Source of the DNA: Gymnothorax reevesii
Taxonomy: Eukaryota > Chordata > Actinopteri > Anguilliformes > Muraenidae
Direction: 5' to 3'
Assembly: GCA_029721435.1 (NCBI GenBank)
Contig: CM056592.1
Span: forward strand, 33,987,611 to 34,051,610
DNA length: 64,000 bases
Made by a program: the position numbers and the translations under genes. This document shows, piece after piece, positions 45,601 to 52,133 of the stretch; position 1 is the first letter of the stretch; every line of letters begins with the position of its first letter. Below the pieces are notes generated by a model. That model was not told the origin of the DNA. It searched no databases and worked only from the letters and a program-made list of their open reading frames with translations.

Positions 45601-48600
45601 CGGCGTATACGACAGCGCGTACCAGTTCCCACTAATATCCAGTAACTTCGCACAGCCATTGAAGAGGAGTGGACCAACATTCCACAGGCCACAATTGACA
45701 ATCTGATAAACTCTAAGCGAAGAAGATGTGTTGCACTGCATGAGGCAAATGGTGGTCACACCAGATACTGACTGGTTCTGAGTCCCCAGACCCCCAATAA
45801 AGCAAAAACTGCACTTTTCAGGGTGGCCTTTTATTGTGGGCAGTCTAAGGTACACCTGTGCACTAATCATGGTGTCTGATGAGCATCTTGATGTTGCACT
45901 CCTGTGAGGTGGGATGGATTGTCTCAGCAAAGCAAAAGTGCTCACTATCACACATTTAGACAGATTTGTGAACAGAGAAATGGTAATATTGTGTATCTGG
46001 AATGAAGTTTAGATCTTTGAGTCCATCTCATGACAAATGGGAGCAAAAACAAAAGTGTTGCGTTTATATTTTTGTTGAGTGTAATTTAAAAAAAATTCTA
46101 AATTCAAAAAATTAAAAACTGGTTGTGTTTGGGTGGAATGAATTCCTGTAGTGACATATAAGTGAAATTAAATGAGTTTTACGGTTTAATATCCGAGAAA
46201 TCTGATTTGGAACACAAGGTACCTGAATTGACAATTTGGAAAAGCCACCTAGACATTCCTCTCTAGTGGTGTTCTGATTTACTTGATTGGAATACACTTT
46301 GGCACAGATAATGGTCAGATTCTGTGCTGGAAATTTTTTGAGGTTTCAGACTGCAACTAATTCAGTTTACAAGGGATAGAAGTAAAACCTTGTTTACTGC
46401 AAAAGGAGGTTATTGATTTATACTGTGCTCCATTTTCGTTTACTCTGACTCAGTGACATATACACTGATTTTTACACCATGGGAGAAATCCCAATTGGTT
46501 TTGCCTTTTATTATGATACCAAGATTATTCAAATGGACCAAATATTTGCAGAGATTTACTCATTTCATTTGGAGCTTCCCATTTTCACACAAGAGGCTCA
46601 GGGCTTAAGGGGTTAACTGTGTAATCTAAAATATTTTTGAGTTTACTCTTAATCATAATGTTTTCAACGTTCAAAAGAATAGGTTGATTTGCAGGGAAGA
46701 TAAGTTGCACACTGGGTGATGCGAGAAGCTATAATAATTAATTTATTAAATTAGAAACGCCTCCTACATCGAAGCGTTGATTATTGAATAATCTATTTAA
46801 TTGGATATTAGTGCATTGTGAAAGATTAACGCATGGCATGCATTTAAAATCGTTTAGTTTGCATGATATACGTCAAACTTTCAAGGTAGCAAAGTCATTC
46901 ATGAGGTATTTGCAGTTCTGTAGGAAGCTGAAAGAAAGCTGTGGGAAGGCTATAATATGAGGTTGTATTAACGGCAATTATCTAATTAAACAAAATGTAA
47001 ACCTTATCTGAATACAGTCTTCAGCAGCATTTGGTACATAACACTCTTTTTTAAGATGGAATTTCAAGAAATTTTACAGAATTACCATCCATGGAATCTC
47101 ATATTGTGGCCTTAGTCATTGACGCAACGCTGTCGGTCATAATCGTTAATGGTAATGCAGTTTATTGGAAGCCCATTTGCTCCGTACATTAATTCAGTTT
47201 ATTACCTGACTCTTGCTTGGAAATGGGTTAAGTGTTAACCTGCATTTTGGTAATGTCACTGGTTGTAGACAAAGTTTTATTTTTACATGAGCAGCCTTAA
47301 CATGCGCAACTAAGTGGGCAAAGCCCCATTTTTACTCATGGATAAGCAAAGCTTAGGAAGGGGTGTTGTGATGGGGCTCAGGTCACTCACCAATCAATCA
47401 ATCAATCAATCCTTCAATCAATCAATTTGCCATTACCATGACCATGGGGATAAGATTCACAAACAGCTTATCCAGGAGTTAATGTTAGTGTCACATTGAT
47501 TAGAAACGTTTTTGAGGCGTATCCAGCTGATCGGACGCGGATGCAAAAAATAAATGTATTCCATTTTATGAGCTGCAGGAATTCAAAAGCTTCGTACAAG
47601 ATTGACGTTTAATGTCACCAAAAATGTGGATAGGAAAATGCTAAATAATCATATAATTGAACTACAAAGCAAGCTGAGGGGAAATGGATATGAATTGATC
47701 CTGGCAACTGAACAAATTAACACTTAGTTGGTAATTAGGAAACCTTAATGGGATCAAATTTGGAGATGTAATGCGCTTTAAGGGGAGCTGAGAACAGTGC
47801 CAATATCCCTCCAATGACAACTCTGGAGTGGAAGAGGTTTTTAAGGCACCTCAGTAAACAATGATCCTGCCGAAACTTCATGCAATGCATGGTACACGTG
47901 TTCACTGGTAATGATCACTTCTGACACAAGTCTCCTATTTTGCATGGCTAGTTTTGGGCATTTATGGGGAATGGGGAACACTGGGGAATGACCTTCCCAC
48001 ACCAGTCAAAACAGCAGAGACTCTGACCACCTTCGATTGTAGTCTGCAGACTCACCTCATCAGACTTGACCCCCCACGCACACACTTTGCAACTTCTATT
48101 CGGATTGATTAAATTATGTTGAAATTTGATCATCGCTACAATTCTTCTGCGTTTGTTCACTTCATACACGTGGATTCTTTAGTTAATGCTGTTGTATTGC
48201 AGGCTAATTAACTCGTTCCTAATCCTACATATCTGGCCTGTTCTGGCAGTTGGAAATTTACTTTGTTTTTGTGTTATCGGCACTTTTGGACCTGCAGGTG
48301 GTTTGCCGTCCTCTTCACTCTGGATTGGACTGTTTGCTAAATGCAAATAGCGTAATGTTCCCTGAAAAAAGAGCGCAGTGCTTCTCTTTAATGGGAACAC
48401 AGGGTCAAGGCGAGTGTTGAGTTTGTGAAAAAAAACATTCACGACACTCATAATGGTTCTCTTCACGAATCCCGCAGTTCCGGTGAGACTGTTCATGCTG
48501 CACAACTGAGGGAAAAATGTGCTCAATCAGATAAAGCTGCTAATTGATACATGTTAGACGTTTTATGAACTGGAATTGGCCCGGCCTTAAGTCTAGCTGA

Positions 48601-51600
48601 CCTACAATGTGCTCGGTGGGAAATATTGCAGCACTCGATTCTGAAAGAATGGCGTTCTTATATCAGCCTCTAAAGGGTCAAGTCGGATAGCGTGACACAT
48701 TTTTCAAACAAATGTGTCTGCTTTCAGGGAACGATTTCCACAAAGAAAATGTTACTTGTTGCCATAGGCAACACATGATAGAGGCTATTCAAGTTGGAGC
48801 TGGTGGCGTCAGTAATCCGGGTGCTTTCGTCCCTGTATGAAATATGCCAGGTGAAGAAAAGCACCATATAACAGGCGAAAGATAGTTTTTAAATACAATT
48901 TTCGCCGCTAAACATAAGACATTGATTCATTATTCACTTCCCCCTGTGGTGTGTAGAATAGGGCGAAAGTGATCTCATTTGAATCAGCTGAGGCCACCTA
49001 GCATGCCTGCTCTGCATAATGTTTACATGCTGGGTATTCTAAAGTTTTAAAGTCACACTTTATAATCTAGATTCACGGGAAAATATTCAAAAAGTTTTTA
49101 TATGGGCATGTTTTAATCTCCCTCTTCAAAGCTGGGAAAGACATGCACCGAAAAATTGATTTCTGCCTCTGCGTCAACCCAGCAGTGAGAGGCTCCAATT
49201 TTGCCATTCCCTGCTTTGACCAATCTCAAATATTATCTGTTATAATCTCTGACACCTATATTTGAGCAAGGCCTGGGATTTTCCAATGAAGACCTGACTG
49301 GATGTGAAGCCTATAAACGGTTGAATCATGCCATTGTAACCCTACCTACAACTAATGTATTACCACCCATTTCAATCATAATATGTGAGTTTTGTTTTGT
49401 TTTTCAGCATAACTGTGCATTGATTGAATTGTTTTCATTCACAATAGGCCAGAAATACATTGTGTACCCAAAAATAAAATGCACATATACAGTCCCATGA
49501 CCATGGACAAATCCCGATGAGAAAATTGTTTGCTGAATTTACTGGGGTGAAAAAATATTTTTTGTATCAAGCAAACACTGAATATGTTTTGATTCCCACA
49601 GCATTCACAGTGATTATGAAATTGACCTGTTGCAATTCAAATTCTGAAAACGGGGCCAGATAAGAGAATTTATTTCACTATTGCCTAGGAACATTTTATG
49701 AAAAAGGAACTTTTTTGCTATTTTGGTTTATAGAAGTTGCTGAGTGCAACTTGGCATATCAGAAAACATGTAATTGGTCACCAAATTCATACAAATTGGG
49801 CAATCCTAACAATACTGCCTGGAAAATTTGACCTTTGGCCAAAAGTGGGTTGACCTTTCCACTTTAATGGAAGGTCAGAGATAGGGCAAATGACATATTT
49901 TGGGGTTCTGTATGATGAGATGAGTAATTTGGTATGCATTTCACCAATAAGATTGGGACGTGTTCTAATTTTGACCCGCCATGACCCCATATTGACTTCT
50001 GCCAAAAAAAAAAAACAAAAAAAGAAATTGCTGACATTTTTAAGAGTTTAACTCAGGCCAAATTTGTTAAGTATCCTTCAGACAACCCAACACTTCTTTC
50101 AAGCCTGTTTTTCCATGAAACTGTCACAGAACCATAAGATTTTTCCTCTACCAGAGGCCTTATGTATGTATCAAAAGGTGGCTTTGAAGCCTTATTTACT
50201 GAGCTGTGAAAAAGTTTGTCCCCTTCCTGATTTCTTTGATTTTAGCATATTTGTCACACTTTTCAAATCATCAAACTAATGTTCCTATTCGATTAAGATG
50301 AAAATAGTTGAAATAGAACTGTCATCATTTTATCAGTTGGAAATATCTAGTCAGTGCCAAGACTGATCGAGTTGTTCCAAGCAGCATCAACCAGTAAAAA
50401 AACGAAACATATAAATTTAACTTCCAAGACAAGGCTTTTCCAAGCTTTGATAATGGATTTAATCAGTAGTCTCAGGTCATCATCGTAGCAAATCTTAGTG
50501 GGTTTTATCTTGGGATACTTGACTAAGTTGTGTACTTGCTATGTTTTATCTCTATGGTTTTGATCCAATGGTAGACATTTTGCAGATGAAAACACTTCAT
50601 TATGATGCGAATAGACCCAGTATGTTCGATTTAGAGCTTAACTCATTTTCAACCAATATGTGACTTCCTAGGTATTTCCTTTGTATGGTAGCGTAACATA
50701 AACCTGTCTGATTGTGCAAATTCAGAAAAAAAGCAGCACATGATGGCACAATCTAAAGAAATCCAAGAACAGATGAGAAACAGTGTTGTTGACATCCATC
50801 AGTCTGGAAAGGGTTACAAAGCCATTTCTAAGGTTCTGTGACTCCAGAAAACCACTGAAAGAGTCATTATTTCTATGGAGAGAACATGGAATGCGGTGAA
50901 TCTTCCCAGGAGTAGCCAGCTGACTAAAATTCCTCCGAGAGCGCATCGATGACTCATGTAGGAGGTTATACAAAAGCCCAGACTAACATTCTGTGAGCCT
51001 CACTTGCTTCAATTAAGGTCGGCGCTCATGATTCCACAATAAAAAAGAGTCTGGACAAAAAAATGGCATCCTGGGGAGAGCTGCCAGGTAAAAACCATTG
51101 CTAACCAAAAACAACAGAAATGCTAGTCTCGCATTTGCTAAAAAAAAAAAAAGGAAAATCGTGATGACCCCCAAAACATTGGGATGATATTCTGTATACT
51201 GATGAGTCAAAAGTGGAAATTTTTGGAAGATGCATCACATCTGTCATAAAGCAAGCATAGCATCCGCAATATGAACCTCATCATACCAAAAGTCAAAGGA
51301 GGTGGCAGTAGTGTGATGATCTGGGGCTGCTTTGCTGCTTCAGGACCTGGGCAACCTGCCATTATTTTTGGAACCATGAGCACTGCTCTCTACCCAAAAA
51401 TCCTGAAAGACAATCACCGGCCTTCAATTTGTGACCTAAAGCTCAAGCACAGTTGGGTTATGCAGCAGGACAATGATCTGAAGCGCACAAGCAGGTCCCC
51501 CTCTGAATGGCTTAAAAGAATCAAGAAGAAGGTTTTGGAGTGGCCCAGTCAAAACCCTGTCCTGAACCCGACTGCTGCAGTGGCAAGGCATTAAACGGGC

Positions 51601-52133
51601 AAATCATACTCAAAAAACCTCCAGTGTGGCTGAAAACATTAACACCAAGTGGGTAAAAATTTCTCAAGGCAATGTTAAAGACTCTCTCAGGGGTCATTTA
51701 TTTTTTTCCAAATGGATGATGAAGGTTTTGAAATACTGTTTTACTTTAGTAAATGAAATGATCATTTCCAAGCTGTTTTTTGAGTTTACTCATGTTGTCT
51801 TTGTCTTATAATAAAATTAGTTGGATGATCTGCAACATGTAAATGCGACAAAAAAGCAAAAATGGAAGAAATTGTGAAGGGAGCGAATACTCTCTCGCAA
51901 CTCTTATAGAATCTACACACTGCTGCCGAGTGAGCCTCTGGCCAGTAAATAAAGGTTTTAAGATAATATTTCTGACGGAAGGATTTTTTCTTGCAGCTCA
52001 TCAGGGGACGTTAAGATTGGCAGTTTCCACGCAAAGGCTGCAGAATTTGAGAGAAAAACTTCTTCGTCTGAGCCCGCGCTTGCGGAGGCCACAGACCTTT
52101 CGTAATCCATTGAAGCCATTCTTAGAAGGGACT
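10915..52133 (+). CDS. stxbp4: stxbp4 (syntaxin-binding protein 4 / Synip), middle to C-terminal exons
   Basis: Eleven plus-strand exons (listed separately) join without phase conflict. They read as STXBP4, a protein with an N-terminal PDZ domain, a coiled coil and a C-terminal WW domain that in mammals binds syntaxin-4 in insulin-regulated vesicle fusion. Matches to the mammalian protein as remembered include EIAFTRQR just after the [46 protein letters not shown] and [14 protein letters not shown]. The PDZ exons lie upstream of the window. The frame meets TAA at 52103-52105, before any WW domain, although downstream codons still resemble the family. The protein encoded here may therefore lack WW, or the locus may be decaying. 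Identity is by remembered alignment, not a search. Confidence 0.85.
11417..11495 (+). CDS. stxbp4: stxbp4 exon b (linker)
   Basis: Acceptor CTGCAG ends at 11416; donor GTATTG follows 11495. 26 codons plus one base: [16 protein letters not shown], then ATAAESSP. Low-complexity linker, poorly conserved. The spare G pairs with the first two bases of the exon at 24660 to make Gly, which supports the joining. Confidence 0.7.
11496..12329. other. Intron, no feature recognised
   Basis: First part of a 13-kb intron. AT-rich, with no repeat family that I recognise. Confidence 0.4.
12330..12537. repeat. Palindromic TTAA MITE, copy 1
   Basis: It starts TTAACCCTTAGAGCACTGAA and ends CTCTAAGGTTTAA. The interior is a hairpin: AAAACCTATCATG... 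and its inverse CATGATAGGTTTTC flank a central AGCTTCC-type core. TTAA ends and CCCTT termini suggest piggyBac mobilisation. Related copies are at 28741, 54429 and 54866. Confidence 0.7.
12538..13438. other. Intron, no feature recognised
   Basis: Only short, low-information frames. No recognised repeat. Confidence 0.4.
13439..15138 (+). mobile_element. Tc1/mariner element, family M1, copy 1 (dead)
   Basis: Both ends are present: CAGTGCTGTGAAAAACTGTT at 13439 and TTTTTCACAGCACTG ending 15138, flanked by TA on both sides. Between them (about 13940-14900) lies a transposase relic on the plus strand with many stops; only fragments such as [13 protein letters not shown] can be read. A 120-bp foreign repeat sits at 13581-13700. 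Confidence 0.85.
13581..13700. repeat. Fragment of another repeat inserted in mariner copy 1
   Basis: It starts ATGCCCCCGCCCTCCGAAGT and includes repeated GTCCGT runs. Comparison with copies 2 and 3 shows the flanking GCAGTTTTT and AAATGATG normally adjoin. No right-hand inverted end is seen. Confidence 0.6.
15139..16898. other. Intron, no gene seen
   Basis: Contains a short A-rich/CA microsatellite (15327-15350). A 132-codon open frame at 16414-16812 resembles nothing I know and is probably chance. Confidence 0.4.
16899..17790 (+). mobile_element. Tc1/mariner family M1, copy 2 (3' truncated)
   Basis: The left end CAGTGCTGTGGAAAAGTATT is intact. Transposase homology follows with internal deletions and stops, then fades near 17790 without a right terminal repeat. 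It is preceded by TG rather than TA. Confidence 0.75.
17791..18881. other. Intron, no feature recognised
   Basis: AT-rich, with short GCTAGCTA runs near 18238-18275. No gene. Confidence 0.4.
18882..19419. repeat. Foldback (long inverted repeat) element
   Basis: About 120 bp at the left (ACAAAGGGGAACCAAAACCT onward, through GAAGGACAATCAAATTTATTTT) is repeated inverted at the right (about 19300-19419, ending CCTTTGTTT). The centre (19040-19160) has smaller inverted pieces around TTCTTTCGCAAGAAGCC. No open frame. A target duplication is not clear. Confidence 0.7.
19635..19830. repeat. MITE, family sharing 31620-31835 (copy 1)
   Basis: Left motif GATGGTTCCTGACCAACCGT and right motif ATCGACGCTTGGTCAGGTAG are imperfect inverses. 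The interior includes GGGTTCG/GTTAGTG runs. The same ends and interior recur at 31620-31835, so this is a small dispersed family. Confidence 0.6.
20018..20260 (+). repeat. tRNA-type SINE (worn copy)
   Basis: GGTGGTGCAGTTGGTAACAC followed by ACCTCACAGCAAGATGG, a degenerate B box and CTGGGGCCTTTCTG. It ends with GATAGGCTCCAGC and an ATGGATGGATAG tail. It shares its first 90 bp with the SINE at 39836. The frames across it are not genes. Confidence 0.7.
20261..21379. other. Intron, no feature recognised
   Basis: AT-rich to 21090, then a moderately GC-rich 200 bp with no family resemblance. Confidence 0.4.
21380..21930 (+). repeat. Long compound (TG)n microsatellite
   Basis: About 550 bp of TG runs with GCATG, CATGTG, CTGTG and GTATG interruptions. 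It creates long spurious open frames of Cys/Val or His/Thr repeats on both strands. Alternating purine-pyrimidine sequence like this can adopt Z-DNA. Confidence 0.9.
22203..22665. mobile_element. Foldback element with 13-bp target duplication
   Basis: ATGGACACTGATC occurs at 22203-22215 and again at 22653-22665. Between them, 22216-22385 and 22405-22578 are near-perfect inverted arms (about 170 bp) around a 20-bp loop. A further 74 bp of non-palindromic sequence lies at the right. No open frame. The long duplication points to a retrotransposition-like or unusual insertion. Confidence 0.7.
22666..24659. other. Intron; unidentified GC-richer block 23180-24200
   Basis: Positions 23180-23740 and 23890-24210 have higher GC and overlapping medium-length frames on both strands (for example 23344-23739 plus and 23180-23476 minus). 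I recognise no protein family in them. They may be remnants of a foreign coding sequence or just composition. Confidence 0.3.
24660..24748 (+). CDS. stxbp4: stxbp4 exon c (start of helical region)
   Basis: Acceptor TTTACAG ends at 24659. GT completes the split Gly codon, then 29 codons run [20 protein letters not shown] and on through RFRVENLKQ, like mammalian VRFKAEKLEMALNYLG. The donor is GTCCGC at 24749, weaker than usual. Ends in phase 0. Confidence 0.85.
24749..25135. other. Intron, no feature recognised
   Basis: 387 bp between exons c and d, with a short AATAAATAAATAAATG run near 24984. Confidence 0.5.
25136..25229 (+). CDS. stxbp4: stxbp4 exon d (EF-hand-like fold region)
   Basis: Acceptor CCACAG, donor GTGAAC. 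31 codons plus one base: [20 protein letters not shown], then [11 protein letters not shown]. It matches mammalian LGIQPTKEQHQALRQQVQAD. It ends in phase 1, completed as Asp by the next exon. Confidence 0.9.
25230..26085. other. Intron with a palindromic MITE
   Basis: 856 bp. Contains a T-run at 25428-25441 and the MITE at 25848-26012; otherwise unremarkable. Confidence 0.5.
25848..26012. repeat. Palindromic MITE, CGCGAAA family
   Basis: CTAAATCTGCTTTCACATCG at the left and GGTGCGAAAGCGGCTTAGG at the right are imperfect inverses. Internal arms ACATTCAAAGTCAATGCAAAG and its complement meet near 25935. A shortened relative lies at 56738-56835. Confidence 0.75.
26086..26204 (+). CDS. stxbp4: stxbp4 exon e
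   Basis: Acceptor TTTTTTTCAG, donor GTAGGT. AT completes Asp, then 39 codons: [20 protein letters not shown] to SQETSKYDL. It aligns with mammalian DFVQVARNLFCLQLDE. Ends in phase 0. Confidence 0.9.
26285..26595. repeat. CCTCCGCC-type dispersed repeat, copy 1
   Basis: Starts ACTAGAAGAGCACTCAGAGA and ends AACCTCCTCGGCGGAGGTTA. It shares its right end, the phrase TTTTTGAGTTAT and AAACAAACAAACCAACAAAC with the longer repeats at 36465 and 42618. Lies in the exon e to f intron. Confidence 0.65.
26796..26879 (+). CDS. stxbp4: stxbp4 exon f (coiled coil)
   Basis: Starting after CCCCAG (26791-26795) keeps the frame: [20 protein letters not shown] to LTEIKTLQ, 28 codons, donor GTAATT. A later AG would break the frame. 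Matches mammalian DEMERLKCERDDALKEVNTL. Heptad pattern continues into the next exon. Confidence 0.9.
26880..27340. other. Intron, no feature recognised
   Basis: 461 bp of AT-rich sequence. Confidence 0.5.
27341..27406 (+). CDS. stxbp4: stxbp4 exon g (coiled coil)
   Basis: Acceptor GACTAG, donor GTAAAT. 22 codons: [20 protein letters not shown] then TQ. Mammalian counterpart begins EKLLESDKQRKQLTEELQ. The short exon keeps phase 0 on both sides. Confidence 0.85.
27407..28740. other. Intron, no gene seen
   Basis: Includes a CTCF-like CACTAGGGGGCAC at 27484-27496 (one mismatch from the core at its first base). No coding segment recognised. Confidence 0.4.
28741..28930. repeat. Palindromic TTAA MITE, copy 2
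   Basis: TTAACCCTTAGAGCACTGAA to CAGTGCTCTAAGGTTTAA. The hairpin centre is AGCTCCCCCTGCCCAGGGGAGC. Same family as 12330, 54429 and 54866. Confidence 0.75.
28931..32389. other. Intron; one MITE and simple repeats
   Basis: TTTA run near 29271-29291; AATAAT run at 30886-30910 next to a line CTTTATATTGTGCCGTTCTC that resembles the tail of fish LINE/SINE repeats. The MITE is listed separately. Medium-length frames near 30200-30720 look like chance. Confidence 0.4.
31620..31835. repeat. MITE, family sharing 19635-19830 (copy 2)
   Basis: GATGCTTCCTGACCAAGTGTC near 31651 and TATCGACACTTAGACAGGTA near 31808 are inverse ends. The interior GGGTTAGGGGGTAGGGTTCG matches the other copy. Confidence 0.6.
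32398..32601. repeat. hAT-type MITE with exact 8-bp duplication
   Basis: CAGGGGTCCCCAATCTTTCC at the left and its inverse GGAAAGATTGGGGACCCCTG at the right. CTATACAG flanks both sides (32390-32397 and 32602-32609). 204 bp, almost fully palindromic (arms about 75 bp). An 8-bp duplication and CAGGGGT ends are typical of hAT elements. Confidence 0.9.
32610..33654. other. Intron, no feature recognised
   Basis: No repeat or gene recognised. Confidence 0.4.
33655..34372 (+). pseudogene. Degenerate Tc1-like transposon of another family
   Basis: Left part TACATTCAGTGGCCTCTTCA and right part AATAAAGTGGCCATGAGCAT are the ends of a fish Tc1 family whose terminal repeats read like CAGTGGCCACTTTATTAGG. 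Between them are fragments of the transposase sequence: GTAATGATGTGGGGACTATT (the VMMWGxF region), CATCCTCCAGTGGGATCGTG, CACCATGTCACA and TCACCAGACCTCAATGCGAT (SPDLN). Roughly half the original length is deleted. Confidence 0.7.
34373..35465. other. Intron, no feature recognised
   Basis: T-runs near 34965 and 35135; otherwise unremarkable. Confidence 0.4.
35466..35892 (+). repeat. 5S-rRNA-derived SINE
   Basis: The first 90 bp resemble the 3' part of 5S rRNA including the internal promoter box C: GCTGAAGCTAAGCAGG, then CAGTACTTGGATGGGATACC. A SINE body follows (TGCCCCAGTGCAGTGATGGG, CTCACTGTGGTCATTAAAAG), ending in an A-run at 35884-35892. 5S-derived SINEs are known from fish. This copy is a few hundred bases long and non-coding. 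Confidence 0.8.
36035..36362 (-). repeat. Repeat with nuclear-receptor half-sites
   Basis: Contains several TGACCT half-sites (near 36095, 36107, 36125, 36262). The motif at 36262-36274, TGACCTTTGACCT, is a perfect DR1 on the minus strand. It is possibly related to the element at 218-945, though I could not align full lengths. Confidence 0.4.
36465..36790 (+). repeat. CCTCCGCC-type dispersed repeat, copy 2
   Basis: Starts ACCTCCGCCAACGAAGTTTG, has TTTGTTTGTTTGCCTGTCTG and ATTGCGCGGATTTGTCTGAA, and ends GCTCTACGAGTGCCTCCCTAG. The sequence at 42618-43052 is the same family inverted and longer. Confidence 0.75.
36791..38252. other. Intron, no feature recognised
   Basis: AT-rich. Ends in a pyrimidine-rich tract leading to the CTGCGCAG acceptor. 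Confidence 0.4.
38253..38429 (+). CDS. stxbp4: stxbp4 exon h (main coiled coil)
   Basis: Acceptor CCTGCGCAG ends at 38252; donor GTAGCA. 59 codons, phase 0 at both ends: [20 protein letters not shown], then [17 protein letters not shown] and [12 protein letters not shown]. This aligns with mammalian AKAVVEETRALRSRIHLAEA without gaps. An earlier AG at 38214 would add upstream codons out of the expected phase, so it was not used. This is the best conserved exon of the set. Confidence 0.95.
38430..39835. other. Intron, no feature recognised
   Basis: Contains TTTA/TTTTA runs near 38737-38766. Confidence 0.4.
39836..40155 (+). repeat. tRNA-derived SINE with intact B box
   Basis: GGTTAGCACTGCTGCCTCAC is followed by the polymerase III B box GGTTCGAATCC at 39892-39902, then CTGGGGCCTTTCTGTGTGG. 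The tail reads CGGGGTTCAATAAAGTATGT. The two overlapping frames of 90-130 codons are not genes. Confidence 0.8.
40424..40561 (+). CDS. stxbp4: stxbp4 exon i
   Basis: Acceptor TTGTAG, donor GTAAAA. 46 codons in phase 0: [20 protein letters not shown] to TGRLLQFAE. Mammalian counterpart has MVLDCQLRKS and EKLLHFVE at the same spacing. Confidence 0.85.
40562..42320. other. Intron, no feature recognised
   Basis: No repeat family recognised. Ends with a TGCTATTCCCACAG acceptor. Confidence 0.4.
42321..42370 (+). CDS. stxbp4: stxbp4 exon j
   Basis: Acceptor CCCACAG, donor GTAAGA. 16 codons plus two bases: [16 protein letters not shown] and TG. Counterpart of mammalian AIQEVFSDNSTPL. TG plus C from the next exon gives Cys. 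Confidence 0.8.
42440..42545. repeat. Fragment of the CCCCTTAAGCC element family
   Basis: CTCTTAAGCCCAAAATCCCC, GGCAGTAATGCC and AACGCATAATTGC parallel the left end of the element at 43203 (CCCCTTAAGCCTGATGCCCC, AACGCATAATAAA). Confidence 0.45.
42618..43052 (-). repeat. CCTCCGCC-type dispersed repeat, copy 3, internally duplicated
   Basis: Inverse of the 36465 family: starts AGAGGCACTCGTAGAGTGCC and ends AACCTCCGCCCCAACCTC. A unit of about 145 bp (GTGTGATAGGATTTCAA to TTTTTTGAGTTAT) occurs twice in a row (about 42690-42835 and 42835-42973). Confidence 0.75.
44165..44226 (+). other. tRNA-like fragment (A and B box)
   Basis: TAGTATAGTGGTTAAGATGA matches a tRNA D-arm/A box, and AGGGTTAGAACCCC matches a T-arm with B box GGTTAGAACCC. 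The acceptor stem does not pair, so it is probably a worn tRNA pseudogene or SINE head, not a working tRNA. Confidence 0.4.
44460..46081 (+). mobile_element. Tc1/mariner element, family M2, complete with long inverted repeats
   Basis: 1622 bp flanked by TA (44458-44459 and 46082-46083). Ends CACTCAACAAAAATATAAAC and its inverse. The inverted repeats are long, about 270 bp (left 44460-44733, right about 45815-46081), apart from small differences. One transposase frame lies between them. It is inserted in the TTAA-type element 43203-46612 in an intron of stxbp4. Confidence 0.9.
44758..45771 (+). pseudogene. Mariner/Tc1 (DD34E) transposase with two in-frame stops
   Basis: From ATG at 44758 to TGA at 45769-45771 the frame runs 337 codons without any shift, interrupted only by TAA at codon 99 (45052-45054) and TAA at codon 296 (45643-45645); the latter looks like a decayed CAA. 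N-terminal helix-turn-helix: [20 protein letters not shown] then [10 protein letters not shown]. Catalytic region: LFTDESRF (D151), FQQENGWPH where the expected second Asp is Glu (E239), and [12 protein letters not shown] (E274), giving DD34E spacing. It is therefore dead, but recently so. It could only act if supplied by another copy. Confidence 0.9.
46617..50197. other. Intron, mostly quiet
   Basis: A CAAT run lies at 47392-47430. No gene or repeat family recognised elsewhere. Short frames at 47948-48526 look like chance. Confidence 0.4.
50198..51904 (+). mobile_element. Tc1/mariner family M1, copy 3 (decayed)
   Basis: Left end GAGCTGTGAAAAAGTTTGTC and right end near 51904 are both worn. 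Segment 50280-50725 does not match the other copies and is an insertion or replacement. A transposase relic at 51271-51594 reads [17 protein letters not shown] and [11 protein letters not shown] (second catalytic Asp), with worn SQNPVLNP in place of SPDLNP. Confidence 0.75.
51997..52133 (+). CDS. stxbp4: stxbp4 exon k, with in-frame stop before the WW domain
   Basis: Acceptor TTCTTGCAG ends at 51996. C completes Cys, then 35 codons ([20 protein letters not shown] onward to ALAEATDLS) lead to TAA at 52103-52105. After the stop the same frame reads SIEAILRRD and ends at the donor GTGAGT (52134), with T left over. Mammals have SVRALLDMDC here, with Lys (one base from TAA) at the stop position. 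So either the protein ends here, about 40 residues before where a WW domain should finish, or this is a disabling mutation. Confidence 0.75.

Larger units (their letters stand above)
43203..46612. mobile_element. TTAA-type (piggyBac-like) non-autonomous element, split
   Basis: Left end CCCCTTAAGCCTGATGCC after TTGA; right end TCAGGGCTTAAGGGG before TTAA (46613-46616). A complete mariner occupies 44460-46081, leaving about 1.79 kb of host element with no coding frame recognised. The TTAA border and matching short ends suggest piggyBac-type mobilisation. Related pieces: 42440 and 56925. Confidence 0.5.

Noticed and set aside
47392..47430. CAAT run considered as a CRISPR-like or regulatory array
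   Set aside because: It is a simple tetranucleotide repeat with no spacers.
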